A stretch of 64,000 bases of DNA from JAGVSR01 sp963750715 (GTDB lineage Bacteria; Pseudomonadota; Alphaproteobacteria; Rhizobiales; Hyphomicrobiaceae). The position numbers and the translations under genes were made by a program. The stretch is taken from the NCBI GenBank assembly GCA_963750715.1, contig CAVVRP010000010.1, positions 1 through 64,000 on the forward strand, read 5' to 3'. The notes below the pieces were generated by a model. The model did no database searches and was not told the DNA's origin. It worked only from the letters and a program-made list of their open reading frames with translations. Every line of letters starts with the position of its first letter. Positions within the stretch are counted from its first letter, which is position 1. Positions 44,180 to 52,874 of this stretch are shown here, piece by piece.

Positions 44180-44866
44180 ATGCGCACGATCGATCTTGCG
44201 AAGACTTCGCTTCGCGAACTCAATCAAGACTTACATCGGCAGTCGGCCGGCGCAAATGAGGCTGCCTGGGAGATTGTCAACCCGATGGGTTTCCACGCCG
44301 TGGCTGTAGGAGTCGATGCGCCAATCAACATCGATATCCGTGGCAGTGTTGGATACTACTGTGCCGGAATGAACAAGCACGCCACAGTGACGGTGCACGG
44401 CTCAGCCGGCCCTGGCGTCGCCGAAAATATGATGTCGGGCAAAGTTCGGATAACGGGCGATGCAAGCCAGTACGCCGGGGCCACGGGGCGTGGCGGAATG
44501 CTTGTTGTCGAAGGCAATGCCGCGTCGCGTTGCGGCGTCTCGATGAAGGGCATCGACATTGTCGTCAAGGGCAACATCGGCCACATGTCGGCGTTCATGG
44601 CGCAGAGCGGCCACCTCGTGGTTCTGGGTGACGCGGGCGATGCCCTCGGAGATTCGATCTATGAAGCCAAGCTTTTCGTGCGCGGCAAAGTCAAAAGCCT
44701 AGGCGCGGATTGCATCGAGAAGGAGATGCGCCCCGAGCACCATGATGCCCTTGGAAAATTGCTTGAGAAGGCCGGAGTTACAGGCGTCAAGACCAGCGAG
44801 TTCAAACGCTACGGATCGGCGCGCAAACTCTATAATTTCAACATCGACAATGCGGATGCTTACTGA
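44180..44866 (+). CDS. mgsB: N-methylglutamate synthase subunit B (GXGXG domain)
   Basis: The 228-residue protein is a stand-alone GXGXG beta-helix domain as in the glutamate synthase C-terminus: GSVGYYCAGMNKHATVTVHGSAGPGVAENMMSGKVRITGDASQYAGATGRGGMLVVEGNAASRCGVSMKGIDIVVKGNIG (in parts). It contributes structure, not catalysis, in homologues. The stop TGA shares a base with the ATG of mgsC (TGATG), so the two are translationally coupled. Confidence 0.94.
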   Translation: MRTIDLAKTSLRELNQDLHRQSAGANEAAWEIVNPMGFHAVAVGVDAPINIDIRGSVGYYCAGMNKHATVTVHGSAGPGVAENMMSGKVRITGDASQYAGATGRGGMLVVEGNAASRCGVSMKGIDIVVKGNIGHMSAFMAQSGHLVVLGDAGDALGDSIYEAKLFVRGKVKSLGADCIEKEMRPEHHDALGKLLEKAGVTGVKTSEFKRYGSARKLYNFNIDNADAY

Positions 44867-46200
44867 TGTCATATCATAACCCGCCGACCACACCGCGTAA
44901 GTCCTCGACGTTTGACGACTACACGCTCTCAGAGATTCGACGCGCTGCGCATACCGGTATCTATGATATCCGCGGCGGCGGCGCCAAGCGCCGGGTTCCG
45001 CATTTTGACGATTTGCTGTTCCTAGGTGCCTCGATATCGCGATACCCGCTGGAAGGATATCGCGAGAAGTGCACCACCAGTGTCACGTTAGGATCGCGGT
45101 TCGCCAAAAAGCCAATCGAACTCAAGATCCCAATTACCATCGCTGGCATGAGCTTTGGCGCTCTGTCAGCCCATGCCAAGGAGGCCCTGGGCCGAGGCGC
45201 GTCGATTGCCGGCACCTCGACGACAACTGGCGACGGCGGCATGACTCCTGAAGAGCGCGGTCAATCCAAGACACTTGTCTATCAATATCTGCCTTCACGT
45301 TACGGGATGAACCCCGACGATTTGAGAAAGGCCGACGCCATCGAGGTGGTCGTCGGTCAGGGCGCCAAGCCCGGTGGCGGTGGCATGCTGTTGGGACAAA
45401 AGATATCGGACCGCGTCGCCGAGATGCGCAATCTTCCTAAGGGTATCGATCAGCGCTCTGCTTGCCGTCATCCAGATTGGACGGGGCCCGACGATCTCGA
45501 AATCAAGATTCACGAAATCCGCGAGATCACGGATTGGGAAAAACCGATTTACGTGAAAATCGGCGGCACGCGCCCCTACTATGACGTTGCACTCGCGGTG
45601 AAAGCTGGTGCGGATGTCGTTGTGCTCGACGGCATGCAGGGAGGCACCGCGGCGACGCAGGAGGTCTTCATTGAGCACGTGGGCCTGCCGACGATGGCGT
45701 GCATCAGGCCCGCCGTGCAGGCGTTGCAGGACCTCGGCATGCATCGGAAGGTGCAGCTCATCGTATCCGGCGGCATCCGCAATGGTGCGGACGTGGCGAA
45801 GGCACTAGCGCTCGGCGCGGACGCGGTTGCGATTGGTATTGCTGCTCTTGCGGCGCTCGGCGACAACGATCCGCATCACGAGGTCGAGTACCAGGCACTC
45901 GGCACCACAGCCGGCGCCTACGATGATTGGCATGAGGGGAAGGACCCGGCAGGGATCACTACACAGGATCCCGAGTTGATGGCTCGCTTCGATGCCGTGA
46001 AGGGTGGCCGGCGACTTGCAAATTATCTCAAGGTCATGGCGCTCGAAGTTCAGACGATCGCGAGAGCCTGCGGGCACAATCACGTACACAACCTCGAACC
46101 CGAGGATCTAGTGGCACTCACGGTCGAAGCAGCAGCTATGGCGCGGGTTCCGCTGGCGGGCACGACGTGGATTCCAGGACAAGGACAGGGCGGTTTGTAA
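44866..46200 (+). CDS. mgsC: N-methylglutamate synthase subunit C (FMN-dependent glutamate-synthase-like)
   Basis: The 444-residue protein matches the FMN/Fe-S synthase domain of glutamate synthase: ITIAGMSFGALSAHAKEALGRGASIAGTSTTTGDGGMTPEER, VGQGAKPGGGGMLLGQKIS, PIYVKIGGTRPYYDVALAVKAGADVVVLDGMQGGTAATQEVF and QLIVSGGIRNGADVAKALALGADAVAIG. The Cys cluster (CIRPAVQ..., ARACGHNHVHNL) is reduced compared with GltB. It is the catalytic subunit of the Mgs complex. The stop codon lies inside a perfect intrinsic terminator. Confidence 0.95.
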   Translation: MSYHNPPTTPRKSSTFDDYTLSEIRRAAHTGIYDIRGGGAKRRVPHFDDLLFLGASISRYPLEGYREKCTTSVTLGSRFAKKPIELKIPITIAGMSFGALSAHAKEALGRGASIAGTSTTTGDGGMTPEERGQSKTLVYQYLPSRYGMNPDDLRKADAIEVVVGQGAKPGGGGMLLGQKISDRVAEMRNLPKGIDQRSACRHPDWTGPDDLEIKIHEIREITDWEKPIYVKIGGTRPYYDVALAVKAGADVVVLDGMQGGTAATQEVFIEHVGLPTMACIRPAVQALQDLGMHRKVQLIVSGGIRNGADVAKALALGADAVAIGIAALAALGDNDPHHEVEYQALGTTAGAYDDWHEGKDPAGITTQDPELMARFDAVKGGRRLANYLKVMALEVQTIARACGHNHVHNLEPEDLVALTVEAAAMARVPLAGTTWIPGQGQGGL

Positions 46201-46212
46201 CCGCCCTTTTTT
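46188..46212 (+). terminator. Intrinsic terminator overlapping the mgsC stop codon
   Basis: GGGCGGTT (46188-46195), loop TGT, AACCGCCC (46199-46206) and six T form a canonical rho-independent terminator. The mgsC stop TAA is within the hairpin, so ribosomes finishing mgsC would cover it. This may couple translation and termination and set how much transcript reaches gmaS, 44 bases further on. Confidence 0.9.
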
Positions 46213-46255
46213 CTTACTCGGTGCAGAGAAGGCAAAAAACATTAGGGAAACGCTC

Positions 46256-47563
46256 ATGTCTCAGGACCTCGCTACGCTAGCAAAAGAACGCGGCGTCAAA
46301 TACTTCATGATCTCCTACACGGATCTTTTCGGCAGTCAGCGCGCGAAGCTTGTTCCCGCCGCGGCAATCGCTGATATGCAGAAGGACGGCGCAGGCTTTG
46401 CCGGTTTTGCAACGTGGCTCGATCTAACGCCTGCGCACCCTGATCTATTCGGCATGCCGGATCCTACCTCCTTCATTCAACTCCCGTGGAGAAAGGATGT
46501 CGCCTGGGTTGCGGCTGACTGCGTGATGGAGGGCAAGCCTGTCGCGCAGGCACCCCGTGTCGTTCTGAAAAACGTTATGGCGCAGGCGGCCAAGGAAGGT
46601 CTCTACATTAAGACCGGAGTGGAGTGCGAGTTCTTCCTGATAAAGCCATGCGGTACGGCAATCTCGGACGACGCGGATACTGCAACAAAATCCTGTTACG
46701 ATCAGCAGGCCCTTATGAGGCGCTACGACGTTATCTCTGAAATCTGCGACCATATGCTGGAACTCGGATGGGGGCCCTATCAGAATGACCACGAGGACGC
46801 CAATGGTCAGTGGGAAATGAACTGGAACTTCGACGACAGCCTCATCACCGCTGATCGTCATGCGTTCTTCAAGTTCATGACCAAGGCAATTGCCGAGAAG
46901 CACGGCTACCGTGCCACGTTTATGCCCAAGCCATTTCTAGGTCTGACAGGCACAGGGTGTCACGCTCATATCTCTGTGTGGGACAAGACAGGCAAGACCA
47001 ACATGTTCTACGATCCGACTGAGGAAATGGGCCTTTCACAGCAGGGGTATCATTTCCTTGGTGGCATAATGCGTCATGCCGAATCCCTGTCGGCCATCAC
47101 GAATCCGACCGTCAACTCCTACAAACGCATCAATGCGCCACGCACGGTCTCAGGAGCCACCTGGGCTCCAAATACTGTAACATGGACCGGCAATAATCGC
47201 ACGCATATGGTGCGCGTTCCTGGTAAGGGCCGTTTCGAACTGCGGCTGCCGGACGGTGCAGCGAACCCTTATCTGTTGCAAGCAGTGATCATCGCTGCCG
47301 GGCTCAGCGGTATCCACAAGAAGGCCGATCCTGGCAAACGGCTCGACATCGATATGTACCAGCTTGGGCACACCGTTACCGACGCTCCCAAGCTGCCTCT
47401 CAATCTGCTCGATGCCCTGAGAAACTTCGAGAATGATTTGGAGTTGAAGCAGATGCTCGGCGAAGAATTCGCTTCAGCCTACCTCAAGATGAAGAGGACC
47501 GAGTGGAACTCATATTGTTCCCACCTCTCGCAGTGGGAGAGAGACAACACGCTTGATATCTGA
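46256..47563 (+). CDS. gmaS: Gamma-glutamylmethylamide synthetase (glutamine synthetase-like)
   Basis: The 435-residue protein matches GmaS, which ligates methylamine to glutamate with ATP. Glutamine-synthetase-fold motifs: GVECEFFL, EDANGQWEMNWNFDDSLITADRHAFFKFMTKAIAEKHGYRATFMPKPF, TGTGCHAHISVWDKTG, NPTVNSYKRIN and RVPGKGRFELRLPDGAANPYLL. It clusters with the type III/GmaS group in Hyphomicrobiales. It follows mgsABC after the terminator; GGGAAACG precedes the ATG at 46256. Together with mgsABC and mgdABCD the whole indirect methylamine pathway is present. Confidence 0.95.
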   Translation: MSQDLATLAKERGVKYFMISYTDLFGSQRAKLVPAAAIADMQKDGAGFAGFATWLDLTPAHPDLFGMPDPTSFIQLPWRKDVAWVAADCVMEGKPVAQAPRVVLKNVMAQAAKEGLYIKTGVECEFFLIKPCGTAISDDADTATKSCYDQQALMRRYDVISEICDHMLELGWGPYQNDHEDANGQWEMNWNFDDSLITADRHAFFKFMTKAIAEKHGYRATFMPKPFLGLTGTGCHAHISVWDKTGKTNMFYDPTEEMGLSQQGYHFLGGIMRHAESLSAITNPTVNSYKRINAPRTVSGATWAPNTVTWTGNNRTHMVRVPGKGRFELRLPDGAANPYLLQAVIIAAGLSGIHKKADPGKRLDIDMYQLGHTVTDAPKLPLNLLDALRNFENDLELKQMLGEEFASAYLKMKRTEWNSYCSHLSQWERDNTLDI

Positions 47564-47759
47564 AGGCTCGACTACAGGCTGGGAGAGGGACAGCACCCGT
47601 TAGAGGGGAAACTCGGCCAACGCCAAGGCTGACGCAGGACCTCGCGTCCCCCGGTTGCCAGATAGTGCGTCGACGGCGGTACTGACACACTCACTCTGGG
47701 CGTTGAGCTCATGTGTTATCACTCACCGGACGCACAGCGCTGTTGAAACGGCGCGGCGT

Positions 47760-48701
47760 TCACGCCTTGGCGAGAGGATGATGATCCTGCAGGATCTGCT
47801 TCAGCCGTTCTTCCAGCACGTGAGTGTAGATCTGCGTCGTCGAGATGTCGGCATGGCCGAGGAGCTGCTGCACGCTGCGCAAGTCCGCGCCACGGTCGAG
47901 CAGGTGGCTGGCAAAGGCATGACGCAGCACATGCGGAGATACACGCTGCGGGTCGAGACCGGCCGCGACGGCTGCATCCTTCAGGTCCTGGGCGAACCGT
48001 TGACGTGTCAGGTGCCCTTCTGCGCCGCGCGAAGGAAACAGCCACTTGTTGGCCACCATCGGCGCAACGCCATCTTCGGGGCGCGTGCCGAGCGCAAGGT
48101 ATCTGTCGAGTGCGGCGCGCGCCGTCGTGTTGAGCGGCAAAAGTCTTTGGCGTCCGCCCTTGCCGGTGATGGTCAGCATGCGCGGATCGCCGGTCAGAAC
48201 CGAGCGCGGCAGCGTGACGAGTTCGGAGACACGCATGCCCGTGGCGTAGAGTGTTTCGAGAAGCGCATGGAACCGCACGGCGCGTACCAGTTCGCGTCCG
48301 CTGCGTCCCTCGATGGCGGTCTCGGCGGTATCGAGCAGCCGGGTCGTCTCGGAAACCGAAAGCGTGCGCGGCAGCGCGCGGGCGATTTTCGGTGCGCGCA
48401 AACCCGCTGCCGGGCTCTCGGCCACAAGACCCTCCGCTTCGAGAAACTTGTAGAACTGGCGCAGCGACGATAGCCGTCGCGCGCGCGATGCGCTGGCAAG
48501 CCCCGCCGCACCCGCCTGCTGCATGTAGGCGGCGATGTCGAACCGCGAGGCGGTGGTGACGGCGCGTTGGCGTCTGTCGAGAAAGCCGAGATAGTCGCTG
48601 AGGTCGCGGCTATAGGCATCGAGCGTGTTGCGCGCGGCGCCGCGTTCGGATGCCAGCATCTCGAGAAACGCGTCGACGTGGTGTCGGTCAGCACCGGACA
48701 T
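47760..48701 (-). CDS. xerD: Site-specific tyrosine recombinase XerD
   Basis: The 313-residue recombinase resolves chromosome dimers at dif with XerC. The N-terminal SAM-like domain (FLEMLASERGAARNTLDAYSRDLSDYLGFL) and the catalytic residues are visible: Arg in LYATGMRVSELV, Lys in TGKGGRQRLLPL, the HVLRHAFASH box, the second His in LLGHADISTTQIYTHV with the Tyr nucleophile. Core-chromosome context (aroK, aroB nearby) supports XerD rather than a phage integrase. The gene marks the right border of the amine region but appears to belong to the ancestral locus. Confidence 0.94.
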   Translation of the reverse strand: MSGADRHHVDAFLEMLASERGAARNTLDAYSRDLSDYLGFLDRRQRAVTTASRFDIAAYMQQAGAAGLASASRARRLSSLRQFYKFLEAEGLVAESPAAGLRAPKIARALPRTLSVSETTRLLDTAETAIEGRSGRELVRAVRFHALLETLYATGMRVSELVTLPRSVLTGDPRMLTITGKGGRQRLLPLNTTARAALDRYLALGTRPEDGVAPMVANKWLFPSRGAEGHLTRQRFAQDLKDAAVAAGLDPQRVSPHVLRHAFASHLLDRGADLRSVQQLLGHADISTTQIYTHVLEERLKQILQDHHPLAKA

Positions 48702-48710
48702 GACGCGCCC

Positions 48711-50603
48711 TCAATTGGTCAATGAACGTGGCCAGCCGTCGAACAGGGCCTCCAGGCCGAGGCGGCGGGCGTCTGCGTCGAGGCCGGCATGGCGCAAGGC
48801 GCGAATGGAATCGCCGAGGGCCAGCAGATTGGCGCCGGACGCGCCGTTGGGTCCGAGAGCCTGCATGGCAGCAAGAACCGTATGGCCGAATTCCTTCTTC
48901 TTCGCCGCTTCGACCAGTTCAGCGAGTACGCCGGTCTGCGGCAGGTAGCCGTCGGTCGGCTGTGGTGTCCGGCTTGCCAGATCCCAAAGTGGAATTGGAA
49001 CCTGCACATCTAGCGCGTCGAGAACGGTCGCAAGCCGATGCAGAACCTTCGGGTCGAGCCGGCCGCCAGCCGCCAGCGCTTCGAGCGACGACAGGTTGCG
49101 TGTGCGGTCAATCTGCGGATCGGGGTCGGCTATGTCGGTAAGGGCCAGCCAGTGGCCAAGCCCATCGGGTGAATTCGATGCGACCTGGCCCCAGAGCCGT
49201 GCGCGGCCGTACTGGCCACCGGCCAGCGCCGCCCCGATCGCCGTTTCCGCGAACGAGGCGAGTTCGGGCGACGGCGGCAGCTGCGCTATCGGCTTTTCAA
49301 GCAACAGCAGCCCCGTCCAGTAAAGGCCGTGCTGGCGGGCATCATCAAGGTAAGCCTTGATGATGCGCGCTTTCTTGGATGGAGTCTGTTCACTTTCGGC
49401 GGATTTGAAAAGCGCAGCGCGCCACAGCGCTCCGCCGTGCGCGGTCGCGGATTGGTCACCGGCGACGGATTGCTCTCGGTAGATGACGGCAAGGTCATCG
49501 GCCGTGATGGCATTGAGCGCGGCGGCCTTCTCTCCGGCGAAAAGCCGCACTTCGGGCGACACCCCTCCATCCTTGGATAGAGCGGCGAGCAGGCCCGGCG
49601 TCGCGTTCGCGATCAGCGCGTCCTTGTCGAGTCCGCCTGCGAGTTCGATGATCCGCCAGTCGACGATCGCGATCTTCTGCTCCTCTTCGATGCGCGGCTT
49701 CGATTGTGTAACGATTGCGTCGAGGGCGTCGAGACCCGCCGATCTTTCGAGGCCCTGCTCGCGCGCGAGGTCGGCCTGCAGGCCTGCTGCCGCGGCGTTG
49801 CCAGCGAGCGCGGCGCAGTAGCCCGAAACGAGGATGGCTTCGGCCTTGAGGGTTCCAGGAAGTGTCGGCTTGGAGGCGGCAAGACCGCGAGCGATGTCGC
49901 AGCCGCGCTGTCCGTTGCCCCGTTCGATTTCGCTGCGGGCGGCAAACACAGCCAGGATCGGATCGGTATGCGCCGAAGGATCACGAGCCAGAACACTGGC
50001 CGCCTCGTCCATCAGGCCCGCGCGTTCGAGTGCTTCGATCCGCAACGCCGTGAAATGCGAGTTCGTGGCGCCGCCTCCGGGCGGCGTCGAGTCCGACGTC
50101 ACAAGACGCCGGAAAAGTTGGTGCAGGGCCGGTGAGTGCGGCGGAATTTCCAGAGTCGCAATCGCCTGTTCGATGCGTTCGACAGTCATGCCCTGCCATA
50201 GATCGACCGGCAGCCCTGAACCGTCTGTCGCCATGACGGGCGAAAGGTCGACGCGGTCGACCGCACTCGATCGCTCGTCGAGGGGCGCAGCGGGCAAGTC
50301 TTCGCGGATAACGGGCTGTTCTCCGGCCGCGTTAGCGGGCGGCGTCTCATACGGCATGCCCTGGAACGCCGCACCAGACGGCGGCGACGCGCCGTTGGTT
50401 TTGGGTATGGTGCCATCCATCGGTGCGAGCGGCGGCTGCTCTGCACCGGTGGGAGGGGAGGACTTGCGCGGGGGCGGCTGGGATGTCTCGGGTTCGCCGA
50501 ATGGGTTGAACTGCGCTGCAGCTGGTGTCGCCGCGCCGATCGAGATCAGGCCCACCGCGACCGCGATGGCCAATGCGGACGGAAAGTCGCAATTGGTCTT
50601 CAT
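48711..50603 (-). CDS. Exported protein of unknown function, alpha-solenoid-like
   Basis: The 630-residue protein starts with a signal peptide (MKTNCDFPSALAIAVAVGLISIGAATPAAA), then a Pro/Gly-rich region of about 90 residues, then a helical, TPR/SEL1-like body with repeating Ala/Leu pairs (ALERAGLMDEAASVLARDPSAHTDPILAVFAARSEIERGNGQRGCDIARGLAASKP, in part). It is periplasmic by prediction. Similar proteins precede aroK in Hyphomicrobiales, with no known function. It overlaps the 48-residue membrane gene upstream (ATGA) and lies near xerD. Confidence 0.82.
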   Translation of the reverse strand: MKTNCDFPSALAIAVAVGLISIGAATPAAAQFNPFGEPETSQPPPRKSSPPTGAEQPPLAPMDGTIPKTNGASPPSGAAFQGMPYETPPANAAGEQPVIREDLPAAPLDERSSAVDRVDLSPVMATDGSGLPVDLWQGMTVERIEQAIATLEIPPHSPALHQLFRRLVTSDSTPPGGGATNSHFTALRIEALERAGLMDEAASVLARDPSAHTDPILAVFAARSEIERGNGQRGCDIARGLAASKPTLPGTLKAEAILVSGYCAALAGNAAAAGLQADLAREQGLERSAGLDALDAIVTQSKPRIEEEQKIAIVDWRIIELAGGLDKDALIANATPGLLAALSKDGGVSPEVRLFAGEKAAALNAITADDLAVIYREQSVAGDQSATAHGGALWRAALFKSAESEQTPSKKARIIKAYLDDARQHGLYWTGLLLLEKPIAQLPPSPELASFAETAIGAALAGGQYGRARLWGQVASNSPDGLGHWLALTDIADPDPQIDRTRNLSSLEALAAGGRLDPKVLHRLATVLDALDVQVPIPLWDLASRTPQPTDGYLPQTGVLAELVEAAKKKEFGHTVLAAMQALGPNGASGANLLALGDSIRALRHAGLDADARRLGLEALFDGWPRSLTN

Positions 50604-50746
50604 TGTTTGCGGATCTTCACGCCGGGGACCACTTTGGTCTCTTCCTGCTGCACTGGTTCATAGCGCGTGGCGAGCACATACAGCACTCCGGCCGCGACTC
50701 CCCCGATGATCGCGATGACTGCAAGGAACCTGAACAGGCTCGGCAT
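50600..50746 (-). CDS. 48-residue membrane peptide
   Basis: The product MPSLFRFLAVIAIIGG ... KIRKQ has one helix (FLAVIAIIGGVAAGVLYVLA) and a short polar tail with TRYEPVQQEETKVVPGVKIRKQ at most. Its TGA overlaps the ATG of the exported solenoid gene, so the two are translationally coupled. The gene is conserved in place in related bacteria by my recollection of this locus, but no function is known. It is shorter than most gene finders accept. Confidence 0.75.
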   Translation of the reverse strand: MPSLFRFLAVIAIIGGVAAGVLYVLATRYEPVQQEETKVVPGVKIRKQ

Positions 50747-50998
50747 GTGTCGATCGTCCGCTCCGGGAGGGGTTCGTGTCCGGCCAAGGTGGCGCCATTA
50801 TGACTCGTGTCGGGCGGCTTGCCCAATGCCGCAGTTGCTGGCTCTACTGGTTCGTCAGCTCAATGCATTAACATATTGAAATAGATGAAATTAAGTGGCG
50901 GATGGTTATCCGAGGCCCGACGGTGTAAAGCTACCCGCGGCACGGATCGGCAGCTGGCGGAATTGATTCGCGGCGATCGGATCGCGATAAGGTTCGGC

Positions 50999-51574
50999 AT
51001 GGAAGAGGCGGACGAGATAAGGAAGTTGCGCGAGGTTTTGGGACCGCGCTCGATTGTCATGGTCGGCTTGATGGGCTGCGGCAAATCTTCTGTCGGCCGG
51101 CGGCTCGCCTCCAAGCTCGGGTTGGTGTTTGTCGACGCGGACGAGGAGATCGAACGCTGTGCAGCCAAAAGCATAAGCGAGATCTTCGCCGATCACGGCG
51201 AAGCTTACTTTCGCGATGGCGAACGACGCGTGATCGCCCGGCTGCTTGCCAGCGGGCCGCAGGTTGTCGCGACTGGCGGCGGCGCCTTCATCAACCCAGA
51301 GACGAGGGCCAACATCAAGGCCAGCGGCATTTCGATCTGGCTCCGCGCGGAACTTCCAACCCTCATGCGTCGCGTTCTAAAACGCGATCATCGGCCGCTG
51401 CTCAAGACCAGCGATCCCGAGAGCGTGATGCGCGATCTGATGCAGACCCGCTATCCGATCTACGCCGAGGCGGATATCGTCGTGGATAGCCGCGATGTCC
51501 CGCATGAAATCATGGTGTCGGAGGTGATCGATGCCCTGAAGAGACATCCCGCGCTTGCCGCCCAGTCCGCTTGA
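50999..51574 (+). CDS. aroK: Shikimate kinase
   Basis: The 191-residue kinase phosphorylates shikimate in the chorismate pathway. ATG 50999 (MEEADEIRKLREVLGPRSIVMVGLMGCGKSSVGRRLA) is in register with the family; the longer open frame upstream is not conserved. The P-loop is GLMGCGKS, the shikimate-binding Asp is in FVDADEEIE, and GGGAF plus RDHRPLL (lid) follow. aroB follows 34 bases later, the standard aroKB pair. Confidence 0.96.
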   Translation: MEEADEIRKLREVLGPRSIVMVGLMGCGKSSVGRRLASKLGLVFVDADEEIERCAAKSISEIFADHGEAYFRDGERRVIARLLASGPQVVATGGGAFINPETRANIKASGISIWLRAELPTLMRRVLKRDHRPLLKTSDPESVMRDLMQTRYPIYAEADIVVDSRDVPHEIMVSEVIDALKRHPALAAQSA

Positions 51575-51608
51575 GCCGCCTGCCGAACACAAGGAAGCGA
51601 AGAAATAG

Positions 51609-52757
51609 ATGCCGTCCCTGACCTATTCCATGGCAGCAACCACCCGCGCCGAGCAGTCCGTCTCCGTAGCGCTGGGTTCGCGCGCTTACGATGTTCTGAT
51701 CGGCGCCGATCTTCTGTCCGAAGCCGGACGGCTCATCGCAGGCCGTCTCGGCAAGGGTAAATGCGTTATCGTTACGGACGAGAACGTCGCGCGCCTGCAT
51801 TTGCCGGCGCTGGAAGCCAGTCTGAGGGCGGAGAACCGTCACGCCGGCTCAATCGTCCTGCCGCCTGGCGAGGCGACCAAGAGTTTTCGCGAACTGGCGC
51901 CGCTGTGCGAACGCCTTCTTGAGCTTGGTCTTGAACGCGGAGACTATGTCGTTGCGTTCGGCGGTGGCGTTATCGGTGATCTCGCCGGATTTGCAGCTGG
52001 TATCCTGCGCCGCGGCATTCGCTTCGTCCAGATTCCAACGACGCTGCTCGCGCAGGTCGACAGTTCCGTAGGCGGCAAGACCGGGATCAACACGCCGCAG
52101 GGTAAGAACTTGATTGGCGTATTTCATCAGCCGAGCCTCGTCATTGCTGATACCAAGGTGCTTTCGACACTGCCGCCGCGCGAAATGCGCGCCGGATATG
52201 CCGAGATCGCCAAGTACGGGCTGCTCGGCGATGCCGCCTTCTTCGCCTGGCTGGAAGCGAATTGGCGCAGCGTGTTCGGCAATTCCGGCAGCGCCCTTAC
52301 CGAGGCGATAGAGACCAGCGTCAAGGCGAAGGCCGCGATCGTCGCCCGCGATGAGCACGAGACGGGCGATCGCGCGCTGCTCAATCTCGGCCACACATTC
52401 GGCCATGCCCTCGAAGCCTGGACCGGCTATTCGGACCGCTTGCTGCATGGCGAAGGCGTCTCCGTCGGCATGTGCCTCGCGTTCCGTTTCTCCGAAGCGC
52501 TCGGTCTGTGCAGCGCCGGCACGGCAAGCCGTGTGTCCACGCATCTGACGGCCGTCGGGCTTCCAACCCGAATTGGTGATATCCCGGGCGGCAAAGCCAA
52601 TGCCGACGAACTCGTGCGGCTCATGGGTCAGGACAAAAAGGTGCGCGACGGCCGCCTCACCTTTATTCTGGTGCGCGGCGTTGGCGAAGCCTTGATCACG
52701 CGCGACATTGAAACGGCGCAGGTGGAAGCATTTCTGGTCCAGGAGATCGGGACTTAG
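51609..52757 (+). CDS. aroB: 3-dehydroquinate synthase
   Basis: The 382-residue enzyme makes 3-dehydroquinate from DAHP with NAD+ and zinc. GGGVIGDLAGFAAGILRRGIRFVQIPTTLLAQVDSSVGGKTGIN, AEIAKYG, and the zinc His residues in LLNLGHTFGHALEAW and LLHGEGVSVGM are all present. ATG 51609 or ATG 51630 (MAATTRAEQSVSVALG) could be used. It lies in the aroK-aroB-CorC block that is conserved in Hyphomicrobiales. Confidence 0.96.
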   Translation: MPSLTYSMAATTRAEQSVSVALGSRAYDVLIGADLLSEAGRLIAGRLGKGKCVIVTDENVARLHLPALEASLRAENRHAGSIVLPPGEATKSFRELAPLCERLLELGLERGDYVVAFGGGVIGDLAGFAAGILRRGIRFVQIPTTLLAQVDSSVGGKTGINTPQGKNLIGVFHQPSLVIADTKVLSTLPPREMRAGYAEIAKYGLLGDAAFFAWLEANWRSVFGNSGSALTEAIETSVKAKAAIVARDEHETGDRALLNLGHTFGHALEAWTGYSDRLLHGEGVSVGMCLAFRFSEALGLCSAGTASRVSTHLTAVGLPTRIGDIPGGKANADELVRLMGQDKKVRDGRLTFILVRGVGEALITRDIETAQVEAFLVQEIGT

Positions 52758-52874
52758 GCCCGCCGCTCAAGTTGATCCTGCAACCGGCGATACCCATATT
52801 CAGGGTCCTTAACTCCGGGGACGCTGCGGTTGCATGTATGATGATGCAAAAATCCGTCCTATCCAGGCAGAAAC

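Noticed and set aside
47564..47759. Riboswitch-like GA-rich stretch after gmaS
   Set aside because: It looks a little like a glycine or cobalamin aptamer, but conserved core sequences could not be matched.
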